Below are positions 1 through 7,304 of a DNA stretch of 41,807 bases, piece by piece. The number at the start of each line of letters is the position of its first letter. Positions within the stretch are counted from its first letter, which is position 1. Below the pieces are notes generated by a model. The model saw nothing but the letters and a program-made list of their open reading frames with translations. It was not told where the DNA came from and made no database searches. The translations under genes and the position numbers were made by a program. Source of the stretch: Halanaerobium sp041694515. Its GTDB lineage: Bacteria > Bacillota > Halanaerobiia > Halanaerobiales > Halanaerobiaceae. Location of the stretch: contig JASMSZ010000092.1 of assembly GCA_041694515.1 (NCBI GenBank), forward strand, positions 1 to 41,807, in the 5' to 3' direction.

Positions 1-483
1 CTTCATTATGGAAATAATTATGCAGCCGGAGAATTTGGCCATATGAAAATTACTGATGATGGGCCAATGTGCCACTGTGGTAAAAAAGGGTGTCTGGAGG
101 CACTTTCCTCTAAGGAAAGTATTATTTCCCGCTATCAAAAACTTAAAGAGTTAAAAAGTGAGATAAATTTTGATCAGATAATGGAGAATTATCAAAAAGG
201 AGAAAACGAAGCGTTAATTGTGATCAATGATGCTCTAAAATATTTTGGTCGTGCTATTTCTGATCTAGTAAATATTTTAAATCCAGAAGCAGTAATTATT
301 GGCGGTTTATTTGCTGAATACGAAGAAATGTTAATCAAGCCCCTTTATCAAATAGTTAAGGAAGAATCACTGGCTGAGGCAGTTAAAGATTTAAAGATAC
401 TAACAGCTTATTATCAGGAATTTGCAGGCGCTGCTGGGGCGGCAGAAAAAGTTTTAAACAATTTTTTTGAACTAAAAATTTAA
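1..483 (+). CDS. ROK-family sugar kinase, C-terminal part (5' cut by window)
   Basis: The frame is open from base 1, so the gene begins upstream and only the last 160 codons are present. Residues encoded at about 28-96 read AGEFGH followed by CHCGKKGCLEA. This is the ROK zinc-binding signature (GH followed by CxCGxxGCxE). The later stretch IINPEAVIIGG-like (here LNPEAVIIGG) is the conserved ROK C-terminal lobe. ROK proteins are glucokinases, other hexose kinases or repressors; the DNA-binding N-terminus of a repressor cannot be checked here. A sugar kinase fits best because galE follows 27 bp downstream and a galactoside operon continues. The exact substrate is unknown (glucose or another hexose). 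Confidence 0.85.
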   Translation, partial: LHYGNNYAAGEFGHMKITDDGPMCHCGKKGCLEALSSKESIISRYQKLKELKSEINFDQIMENYQKGENEALIVINDALKYFGRAISDLVNILNPEAVIIGGLFAEYEEMLIKPLYQIVKEESLAEAVKDLKILTAYYQEFAGAAGAAEKVLNNFFELKI

Positions 484-512
484 ATTTATTTAAACTTAAA
501 GGAGGCAGAATG

Positions 513-1499
513 ATGAACATTTTAGTAACAGGCGGAGCAGGATATATTGGTAGTCATGTGCTCAAAGCACTGCTGAAAGAAGGACACCAGGTTGTTACCT
601 TTGATAACTTACAAAAGGGGTACAAAAAAGCTGTAACAGGAGGTAAATTTGTTAAAGGAGATCTGGCAGATAAAGAACTTTTAAATCAGGTGATGGAAAA
701 AAATCAGATTGAAGGTGTAATCCATCTGGCTGCAGACAGTCTGGTTGGAGAATCAATGGAGAACCCTGGTAAATATTATCGAAACAATTTTGCCAACGGG
801 ATTAATCTTTTAGAGGCTATGGTCAAAAATGGGGTTAAAAACATTGTTTTTTCTTCTACCGCGGCTGTATATGGAGAACCGGATCAGATTCCCATTAAAG
901 AAGATAATCAGACTGAGCCGACAAGTACTTATGGAGAAAGCAAGTTGTTTTTTGAAAAAGCATTGAAACGCTATGATGATATTTATGACTTAAAATATGT
1001 TTCCTTGCGTTATTTTAATGCAGCAGGTGCAGATCCAGAGGGAGAGATTGGAGAGGCACATGATCCAGAAACACATTTAATTCCGATTGTACTGCAGACA
1101 GCTTTAGGTATCAGAGATAAGATTTATATTTTTGGCGATGATTATCCAACCCGTGATGGCAGCTGTATTAGAGATTATATTCATGTTAATGACCTGGCGG
1201 CAGCTCATGTGCTGGCGGTGGAAGCACTGGCTGATGGTAAAGAAAGTTCAATTTATAACCTTGGTAATGGAGAAGGCTATTCTGTTAAAGAAGTTATTAA
1301 TACAGTTAAAGAAGTTACAGGTCGTGATTTTGAGGTTAAGGTCTCTGAGAGAAGAGCTGGAGATCCTGCAGTTTTAATTGCAAGTTCTGATAAAATTCAA
1401 AAAGAGTTGAGCTGGCAGCCTCAATATCCGGAATTAGAAAAGATCATTTCAACTGCCTGGAAGTGGCATAAATCAGGTGGATTTGAGATTATTTATTAA
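513..1499 (+). CDS. galE: UDP-glucose 4-epimerase
   Basis: It interconverts UDP-galactose and UDP-glucose in the cytosolic Leloir pathway. The extended short-chain dehydrogenase fold is clear: the NAD-binding GGAGYIGSH starts about residue 7, SSTAAVYG is near 114-121, and the catalytic YxxxK (YGESK) is near 140-144. The length of 328 residues is normal for GalE. Two ATGs are adjacent at 510 and 513; GGAGG at 501-505 is 4 nt from the first and 7 nt from the second, so 513 is preferred. It lies between the ROK kinase and galK, in line with a galactose operon. No galT is present in the window. Confidence 0.95.
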   Translation: MNILVTGGAGYIGSHVLKALLKEGHQVVTFDNLQKGYKKAVTGGKFVKGDLADKELLNQVMEKNQIEGVIHLAADSLVGESMENPGKYYRNNFANGINLLEAMVKNGVKNIVFSSTAAVYGEPDQIPIKEDNQTEPTSTYGESKLFFEKALKRYDDIYDLKYVSLRYFNAAGADPEGEIGEAHDPETHLIPIVLQTALGIRDKIYIFGDDYPTRDGSCIRDYIHVNDLAAAHVLAVEALADGKESSIYNLGNGEGYSVKEVINTVKEVTGRDFEVKVSERRAGDPAVLIASSDKIQKELSWQPQYPELEKIISTAWKWHKSGGFEIIY

Positions 1500-1604
1500 G
1501 CAGGGGACTTCTAATCCCCAGGTTTTAAAAAAAGGAATATTTAATCTAAAAGCGAGAATGAGTTTTATTAGTCAAATTAAAATTTTAAAAGAGGTGTTGT
1601 AATT

Positions 1605-2765
1605 ATGAATAAACAGGAGTTATGGGATAAGTTTGGAAAAACTTTTAGAGATTTTGATTTAGAAAATGGAGCTTATAAGGCTCCAGGACGGGTTAATTTA
1701 ATCGGTGAACATACAGATTATAATGATGGTTTCGTGATGCCGATGGCGATTGAAAAAGAAATTACAATGCTTGCTCAATTAAGACCTGATAGAAAAATAA
1801 AATTTTATTCTCTCGATTATGATCAGATGGTAGAATATGATCTGGACAGCTTAGAATATGATGAAGAAAATATCTGGGCAAATTATATAATGGGAGTTAT
1901 TGATGAAATTCAGAAATTGGAAAAGAGCCTGCAGGGATTTAATTTAATGTTTACCGGTAATATTCCTCAGGGGTCGGGATTAAGTTCTTCAGCTGCTCTG
2001 GAGGTAGTTACTGCTCTGGCAGTTACTGATCTGCATAAAATTAAAATTGACGGAATTGAAATGGCTCTGCTTGCCCAGAGAGCAGAAAATAATTTTGTTG
2101 GAGTTCAGTGTGGAATTATGGATCAGTATATTTCTCGGTTAGGTCAAAAAGACCACGCTCTGTTAATTGACTGCCGTACAAATGACTACGAGCTGGTACC
2201 TTTTGAAAATGAAAATTATCAAATTGTAATCTGTAATTCTAGAGTGGAAAGAGGTCTTGTAGATTCTAAATATAATGAGCGCCGAAGTGAATGTGATCAG
2301 GCTGTAGAGTTTTTTGCAGAAAAAGAAGATAGTAAAATCACTGCTTTAAGAGATCTTGATCTTGAAACAGTAGAAAAATATAAAGCTGAACTGGCAGAAA
2401 ATGTTTACAAAAGAGCTCATCATGTAGTCAGTGAAAATAAAAGAGTTTTAGAAAGTCAAAAAGCCTTAGAAGCTGATGATCTGCAGAAATTTGGTGACTT
2501 GATGTATGCCTCCCATAAAAGTTTAAGTGAAGATTATGAGGTCAGCTGTGAAGAATTAGATATTTTAGTTAATTTAGCAGCAGAAACCGGTGTTGAGGGA
2601 GCCAGAATGACTGGAGCTGGTTTTGGAGGCTGTACGGTTAATTTAGTCAAAAAAGACAAGATAGATCAATTTATAGATATGATCAAGAAAAATTATAAAG
2701 AAAAAACAGGAATTGAAGCTGAGGTTTATGTCAGTAATCCTGGAGAAGGTGCCTGTAAGTTATGA
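1605..2765 (+). CDS. galK: Galactokinase (GHMP family)
   Basis: It phosphorylates alpha-D-galactose at C1 using ATP. The three GHMP motifs are all present: the sugar-binding GRVNLIGEHTDYNDG near residues 28-42, the phosphate loop PQGSGLSSSAAL near 121-132, and GARMTGAGFGGC near 332-343. Asp173 in CGIMDQ is at the position of the catalytic base of the family. The 386-residue length is standard. The start ATG follows GAGGTG at 1591-1596. It sits 105 bp after galE, with a weak GGGGA/TCCCC hairpin (1503-1519) in the gap, and probably belongs to the same galactose unit. The galactose would come from the GH42 beta-galactosidase encoded downstream. Confidence 0.95.
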   Translation: MNKQELWDKFGKTFRDFDLENGAYKAPGRVNLIGEHTDYNDGFVMPMAIEKEITMLAQLRPDRKIKFYSLDYDQMVEYDLDSLEYDEENIWANYIMGVIDEIQKLEKSLQGFNLMFTGNIPQGSGLSSSAALEVVTALAVTDLHKIKIDGIEMALLAQRAENNFVGVQCGIMDQYISRLGQKDHALLIDCRTNDYELVPFENENYQIVICNSRVERGLVDSKYNERRSECDQAVEFFAEKEDSKITALRDLDLETVEKYKAELAENVYKRAHHVVSENKRVLESQKALEADDLQKFGDLMYASHKSLSEDYEVSCEELDILVNLAAETGVEGARMTGAGFGGCTVNLVKKDKIDQFIDMIKKNYKEKTGIEAEVYVSNPGEGACKL

Positions 2766-2848
2766 AGTGAAACGGGGATGATGTTTAACCAGCATTATTC
2801 CTCAAATTGTTTTCAGAAAAAAGCAAATAAATAAAACTTTAAAAAGAC

Positions 2849-2877
2849 TTGATTAATTAAATGAATTATGTTAATAT
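2849..2877 (+). promoter_or_regulatory. Predicted sigma-A promoter of the LacI regulator gene
   Basis: TTGATT at 2849-2854 and TAATAT at 2872-2877 are separated by exactly 17 bp. The expected transcription start, near 2884, lies just before the palindromic operator at 2892-2907. A bound repressor would therefore block initiation or early elongation. Confidence 0.55.
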
Positions 2878-2891
2878 TTTTATAAAGACAA

Positions 2892-2907
2892 TTTAAATCG
2901 ATTTAAA
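2892..2907. promoter_or_regulatory. LacI-type operator, copy 1
   Basis: This is a perfect 16-bp palindrome, TTTAAATCGATTTAAA, with the central CG usual for LacI-family sites. It lies between the predicted promoter (2849-2877) and the ATG at 2940 of the LacI-type gene. The identical sequence occurs twice more in front of the transporter operon at 3948-4146, which supports autoregulation plus control of transport. Confidence 0.75.
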
Positions 2908-2939
2908 ATTATTGTTTTATTTATGAAAGAGGTCTTTAT

Positions 2940-3947
2940 ATGATTAGATTAAAAGATGTTGCAAAAAAAGCAAATGTTTCTCCAGCAACTGCTTCTTTAG
3001 CTTTAAATGATAATGAACTTGTAAATGATAAGACAAAAGAACGGGTAAAAAAGATAGCTAAAGAACTAAACTATATACCTGATGCGAGAGCAAAGGCTTT
3101 AAAAACTAAAGAGACAAAGATAATAGGGCTTGTCATTCCAGAGATAGACAACCCATTTTTCTCTGAGATTGCCAAAGAAGTAAAAACTGTTGCCAAGAAA
3201 AATGGTTATAATATAATTTACTGTGGAGTAGAAAGCAAAGAAGATGAACTGGATTATATTACTCTTTTTAGAGGTATGCAGGTAGATGGTGCTATTTTTG
3301 CTTCTTCAGTCAGTAATTCAGACTCAAATATAGATTTAATTAAAGAACTTGCTGATAATTTTATTCCGGTAGTTTTTATTGATCGCCTTTTAGATGCCGG
3401 GAATAAAATCGATTCTGTCAACTCTGATCTAGAAAAAGCAGCTTTTATTGCAGTAGAACATCTGGTCAATTTAGGTCACCAAAAAATAGCTTTTGCCGGT
3501 AAGGAAAATGAATTTAGAATGACCGGTTATCTGGAAGCTTTAAAAAAATATAAATTGAATTATGATAATAAATATTTATTTAAAAATATTCTTTCCTTCG
3601 AAGATGGTTATAAATTAGGTAGAAAAATAGCAGGACAAAAACAAAAGGATAGACCAACAGCAATTATATCTCATAATGATGAAGTAGCGGTAGGGTTAAT
3701 TCAGTCTCTGGTCAGTTCGGGAATCAGTGTTCCCGGGGAGATATCAATCTGTGGGATTGATAATATTCGCTTATCTCATTTTTATAATCCAGCTTTAACT
3801 ACTGTTGATATTCCTAATATAAAAATGGCCAGAAAAGCCATTCAGTTATTACTTAAAAAAATTAAAGACGAAAAGAAGTCAAAAACAAAGCATATTAAGT
3901 TTGATGTTTCTTTAATTGAAAGAGAAACTACTCAAAAACTATTGTAA
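2940..3947 (+). CDS. LacI/GalR-family transcriptional regulator
   Basis: The protein has 335 residues. The N-terminal helix-turn-helix and hinge (residues 3-60: IRLKDVAKKANVSPATASLALND...) are followed by a periplasmic-binding-protein-like effector domain (about 62-330, starting IIGLVIPEIDNPFF). This is the full LacI/GalR layout. It probably represses the adjacent galactoside ABC transporter and itself, because identical palindromes flank the gene on both sides. The effector is likely a galactoside or galactose, inferred from the neighbouring galK, galE and GH42 genes. The start ATG is preceded by GAGGT at 2930-2934. Confidence 0.9.
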   Translation: MIRLKDVAKKANVSPATASLALNDNELVNDKTKERVKKIAKELNYIPDARAKALKTKETKIIGLVIPEIDNPFFSEIAKEVKTVAKKNGYNIIYCGVESKEDELDYITLFRGMQVDGAIFASSVSNSDSNIDLIKELADNFIPVVFIDRLLDAGNKIDSVNSDLEKAAFIAVEHLVNLGHQKIAFAGKENEFRMTGYLEALKKYKLNYDNKYLFKNILSFEDGYKLGRKIAGQKQKDRPTAIISHNDEVAVGLIQSLVSSGISVPGEISICGIDNIRLSHFYNPALTTVDIPNIKMARKAIQLLLKKIKDEKKSKTKHIKFDVSLIERETTQKLL

Positions 3948-3984
3948 TTCATTTATTTAAATAGATAATAAATTTTTAACTTAA

Positions 3985-4002
3985 ATTTAAATCGATTTAA
4001 AT
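3985..4002. promoter_or_regulatory. LacI-type operator, copy 2
   Basis: An 18-bp perfect palindrome, ATTTAAATCGATTTAAAT, contains the same 16-bp core as the sites at 2892 and 4020. It lies between the regulator stop codon and the binding-protein gene. Its centre is 34 bp from the next copy. A possible promoter just upstream (TTGTAA at 3943-3948, TAATAA at 3966-3971, 17-bp spacer) would start transcription near here. Confidence 0.75.
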
Positions 4003-4019
4003 ATATTTAATTTTCATAC

Positions 4020-4035
4020 TTTAAATCGATTTAAA
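4020..4035. promoter_or_regulatory. LacI-type operator, copy 3
   Basis: This is a perfect copy of TTTAAATCGATTTAAA, 34 bp centre-to-centre from copy 2. The paired arrangement suggests cooperative binding upstream of the ABC transporter operon. Confidence 0.75.
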
Positions 4036-4094
4036 GATAAATCTCTTTCCAAAATCTGTTCAATACAAGCAAAAGGGGGGATCTTTAGAAAAGG

Positions 4095-4110
4095 TTTAAA
4101 TTTACTTAAA
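4095..4110. promoter_or_regulatory. Degenerate fourth operator-like site
   Basis: TTTAAATTTACTTAAA matches the 16-bp operator at 13 positions but lacks the central CG. It could be a weak auxiliary site or chance similarity in AT-rich DNA. Confidence 0.3.
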
Positions 4111-4146
4111 GCTTTATCATCAATCAAAATTATTAGGAGGAGTAAA

Positions 4147-5418
4147 ATGAAGAAAAAATTAACTGTATTATTTTTAATGGTTTTAATGGTGGCTGGATTT
4201 ACTACAATGACTTTTGCCCAGGAAGAGACAACAATCACAGTCTGGTGCTGGGATCCTAACTTTAATATTTATGCAATGGAAGAAGCAGCAGCAATTTATA
4301 AGAATATTAATCCCAATGTAAATATCGAAATTAAAGAGGTAGCCTGGGAAGATCTTCAAACTCAGCTAAGTACTTCTTTAAGTGCAAATCAGACCGAGAA
4401 TTTACCTGATATTATTTTAATGCAGGATAATGCTCTGGCGAAAAATGTAAATAGTTTTCCGAATGCTTTTTATGATTTATCAGATAGCGGTATAGAATTT
4501 GATAACTTTGCTAACTTTAAGGTTGAATTAACCAAAGTAGATGGTAAAAATTATGCAGTACCTTTTGATAATGGGGCAGCAATTAATGCGATAAGAGTTG
4601 ATATTTTAGAAGAAGCAGGTTATACCATTGATGATTTTACAAATATCACCTGGGAAGAGTTTATCGAAAAAGGTTCAGATATTAAAGAAAAAACCGGCAA
4701 ACCGCTTCTATCTGCGATAGCTGGACAATCTGACTTACTGATGATTATGATGCAGAGTACCGGCAACTGGTTCTTTGATCAGAATGGAGAGCCAAATATT
4801 GCTGATAATGAGCCTTTAAAAGAAATCATTCGAGTTTATCAAGAGCTGTTAGAAAAAGAAATTTTAGTTCAAGTCAATGACTGGAATCAGTATATTAGTA
4901 CTTTTCAGAGTGGTACAGTTGCTGGAACTATGAACGGAGCCTGGATTATTGGTTCTATTGTTCCTGTAGAAGAACAGGCAGGTGACTGGAGAATTACTAA
5001 TATTCCAAGGCTTGCAAATGTGGAAGGAGCAACAAATTATAGTAATCAGGGTGGATCCAGCTGGATGGTAATGGCTAACTCTGAAAATCCCGAAATCGCT
5101 GCAGATTTCTTAGATAAGACCTTTGCCGGCAGCAAAGAATTATATGAGACAATACTTCCTTCTTCAGGAGCTATAGCAACTTATTTACCTGCAGGTGACA
5201 GTGAAGTATATAATATGCCCCATCCATTCTTTGGCGGTCAGAAGATTTATACAGAAATAATTGATTATGCTGCCAGGGTACCGGAAGTAGATTATGGTAT
5301 TTATAATTATGAGGCAAGAGATACTGTTAGTACTGCAATTACTCAAATAATGTCTGGACAGGATATTCAGAGTGCCTTAGATGAAGCACAGTCTACTTTA
5401 GAATTTCAGATGTGGTAA
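4147..5418 (+). CDS. Extracellular sugar-binding protein of an ABC importer
   Basis: This 423-residue protein begins with a classic signal peptide: MKKK, a hydrophobic core to about residue 22, and a signal peptidase I type site at TFA-QEE. No lipobox cysteine is seen. The mature part is a family 1 extracellular solute-binding protein (WCWDPNFNIYAMEEAAAIYKN at the start, NGAWIIGSI in the middle). It captures oligosaccharides outside the membrane and delivers them to the two permeases that follow. The LacI operators upstream and the GH42 gene downstream suggest a beta-galactoside ligand. The RBS is AGGAGGAG at 4135-4142. No ATPase is encoded in this operon; a shared MsmX-type ATPase elsewhere is likely. 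Confidence 0.9.
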   Translation: MKKKLTVLFLMVLMVAGFTTMTFAQEETTITVWCWDPNFNIYAMEEAAAIYKNINPNVNIEIKEVAWEDLQTQLSTSLSANQTENLPDIILMQDNALAKNVNSFPNAFYDLSDSGIEFDNFANFKVELTKVDGKNYAVPFDNGAAINAIRVDILEEAGYTIDDFTNITWEEFIEKGSDIKEKTGKPLLSAIAGQSDLLMIMMQSTGNWFFDQNGEPNIADNEPLKEIIRVYQELLEKEILVQVNDWNQYISTFQSGTVAGTMNGAWIIGSIVPVEEQAGDWRITNIPRLANVEGATNYSNQGGSSWMVMANSENPEIAADFLDKTFAGSKELYETILPSSGAIATYLPAGDSEVYNMPHPFFGGQKIYTEIIDYAARVPEVDYGIYNYEARDTVSTAITQIMSGQDIQSALDEAQSTLEFQMW

Positions 5419-5429
5419 AATTGAATTAG

Positions 5430-5466
5430 AATATATGAAGGGGAGGCTTCTCTCCCCTTATATATT
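5430..5466 (+). terminator. Intercistronic hairpin after the sugar-binding-protein gene
   Basis: A 15-bp stem (AATATAT, a bulged G, AAGGGGAG pairing with CTCCCCTTATATATT) has a 6-nt loop and begins 12 nt after the stop codon. It has no following T-run, so it is better seen as a partial attenuator or mRNA 3'-end stabiliser that keeps the binding protein above the permeases. Confidence 0.6.
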
Positions 5467-5480
5467 TAAAGGAGGTTAGT

Positions 5481-6395
5481 ATGCTAAACTCAACTATTGA
5501 AAAATTTAAAGCCTATAAACGTGGGTTTTCAATTAATAAAAAACATAAAATTATCGGCTGGTTTTTTGTTATTCCAGGTGCTTTACTGATTTTTTCATTT
5601 TATTTTTATCCAATTGTTAGAGCTTTTCTGCTTTCTTTACAGGGAGGAGTTGGCAATAACTTAAGATATGCTGGACTTGCTAATTACAAAAGATTATTTG
5701 AAGATACACTTTTTAAAAAATCACTGTTTAATGTATTTGTTTATTTAATTTTACAGGTCCCAATAATGCTGACCCTGGCCTTAATTTTAGCAGGGATCTT
5801 AAATGATAAAACTTTAAAATTTAGATCTTTTTTTAGAACAGCAATTTTTGTTCCCTGTGCAACCTCACTTGTCTCATATGCTATTATCTTTCGTTCTATG
5901 TTTGCACTGGATGGTTTTGTTAACACTATTCTGATCAATATGAATCTCCTGGGAGAACCAATAAACTGGCTTGGTGGGCCCTGGACTGCAAGATTGTTAA
6001 TTGTAATTGGTTTGACCTGGCGCTGGACCGGTTATAATATGATATTTTATCTGGCAGGCTTACAGAATATTGATCCTGCCATTTACGAGGCAGCAAAAAT
6101 AGATGGTGCCAGTGCTTTTGATCGGTTAACTAAAATTACAATTCCAATGCTGAAGCCAATTATTCTGCTGACAACAATTATGTCTACAAATGGTACTTTA
6201 CAGATTTTTGATGAGACTAAGAACTTAACCAATGGTGGACCAGCAAATGCAACCATTTCTGTTTCTCAATATATTTATCGCTTATCATTTGAGTATGTCC
6301 CACGTTTTGGTTATGCAGCAGCTGTAGCACTTGTAGTTTTTGTCATAGTAGCTATTTTATCCTTTATCCAGATGAAGGTTGGTGATGAAAGATGA
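5481..6395 (+). CDS. Sugar ABC transporter permease 1 (MalF/UgpA type)
   Basis: The 304-residue inner-membrane protein has about six hydrophobic helices. The first is near residues 25-48 (IIGWFFVIPGALLIFSFYFYP). The cytoplasmic EAA loop, which docks the ATPase, is visible as EAAKIDGASAFDRLTKITIP near 210-229. It pairs with the next permease, whose ATG overlaps this gene's stop by four bases (ATGA). AAAGGAGG at 5468-5475 is well spaced from the ATG. The substrate is inferred from context to be a beta-galactoside or related oligosaccharide. Confidence 0.9.
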   Translation: MLNSTIEKFKAYKRGFSINKKHKIIGWFFVIPGALLIFSFYFYPIVRAFLLSLQGGVGNNLRYAGLANYKRLFEDTLFKKSLFNVFVYLILQVPIMLTLALILAGILNDKTLKFRSFFRTAIFVPCATSLVSYAIIFRSMFALDGFVNTILINMNLLGEPINWLGGPWTARLLIVIGLTWRWTGYNMIFYLAGLQNIDPAIYEAAKIDGASAFDRLTKITIPMLKPIILLTTIMSTNGTLQIFDETKNLTNGGPANATISVSQYIYRLSFEYVPRFGYAAAVALVVFVIVAILSFIQMKVGDER

Positions 6396-7204
6396 ATAAG
6401 AAAAAATTATTTCGAGCAAGTAAGTATGGATTTTTAATTATCATTTCCTTTTTATCATTATTTCCACTGCTCTGGATGTTTATTGCAGCAACCAATAAAA
6501 GTGTTGATGTGCTGGCAGGGACTCTGATACCTGGAAAAAACTTAATTGAAAACTTTAAAGTATTAACAGTAAATACAAATCTTTATCGAGCAATGTGGAA
6601 CTCATTTAAATATGCAGCAGTTACAACTCTTGCAAGTCTATTGATTTCATCTTTAGCAGGCTATGGTTTTGAGATTTATCATGATCGAGGCAAAGATATG
6701 TTGATGAAAATTTTATTACTTTCAATGATGGTTCCTTTTGCAGTTATTATGGTTCCTTTATATATGCTATTTGGAGATTTAGGGCTTTTAAATACTACAG
6801 CAGGTTTTGCATTACCTACAGTATCAACAGCCTTTTTGATCTTTTTATTTAGACAGAGCAGCCGCAACTTTCCCCACGAAGTAATTGAAGCTTCACGTCT
6901 TGATGGACTGACTGAGATTGGTATTTTCTTTAAAATGTTTATTCCAATAATGCGTTCTACCTATGCTGCAGCCGCAGTAATTACTTTTATGAATGCCTGG
7001 AATAATTATTTATGGCCTTTAATTATTATGCAGAAAGATAGTGCTAAGACTATGCCCCTTTTAATTTCAAATTTAACAGCTGGTTATACAACTGATTATG
7101 GTGTTTTAATGCTGGCTGTTGGAATCAGTATTTTACCAACTCTAATTTTATTTTTAGCTCTGCAGAAAAACTTTGCTGAAGGAGTTACAGGTTCAGCAAA
7201 ATAA
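6392..7204 (+). CDS. Sugar ABC transporter permease 2 (MalG/UgpE type)
   Basis: The 270-residue membrane protein starts inside the stop of permease 1 (ATGA overlap at 6392-6395), so translation is probably coupled. It has about six hydrophobic segments and the EAA-loop motif EASRLDGLTEIGIFFKMFIP near residues 165-184. MalG-type permeases form a heterodimer with the MalF-type partner. It is the last transport gene before the beta-galactosidase; the 100-bp gap contains a lone TATAAT (7223-7228) but no convincing -35 box. Confidence 0.9.
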   Translation: MNKKKLFRASKYGFLIIISFLSLFPLLWMFIAATNKSVDVLAGTLIPGKNLIENFKVLTVNTNLYRAMWNSFKYAAVTTLASLLISSLAGYGFEIYHDRGKDMLMKILLLSMMVPFAVIMVPLYMLFGDLGLLNTTAGFALPTVSTAFLIFLFRQSSRNFPHEVIEASRLDGLTEIGIFFKMFIPIMRSTYAAAAVITFMNAWNNYLWPLIIMQKDSAKTMPLLISNLTAGYTTDYGVLMLAVGISILPTLILFLALQKNFAEGVTGSAK

Positions 7205-7304
7205 TGATAAACTAACATATGTTATAATATTATATATCTACAAAAATAATTAAAACGTTACGATAATAATTATTAATATTTTTAAGGAAGAAAGGAAGAA
7301 TAGA

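Noticed and set aside
1503..1519. A GGGGA/TCCCC hairpin after galE as a terminator
   Set aside because: The stem is only 5 bp with a weak T-run; at most it is a minor intercistronic structure.
4014..4238. A minus-strand open frame over the transporter promoter region
   Set aside because: It covers operators and the signal-peptide region of the binding protein and has no RBS or homology.
7205..7304. A promoter for the GH42 gene (TATAAT at 7223)
   Set aside because: There is no acceptable -35 box at 16-18 bp; read-through from the permease operon is simpler.
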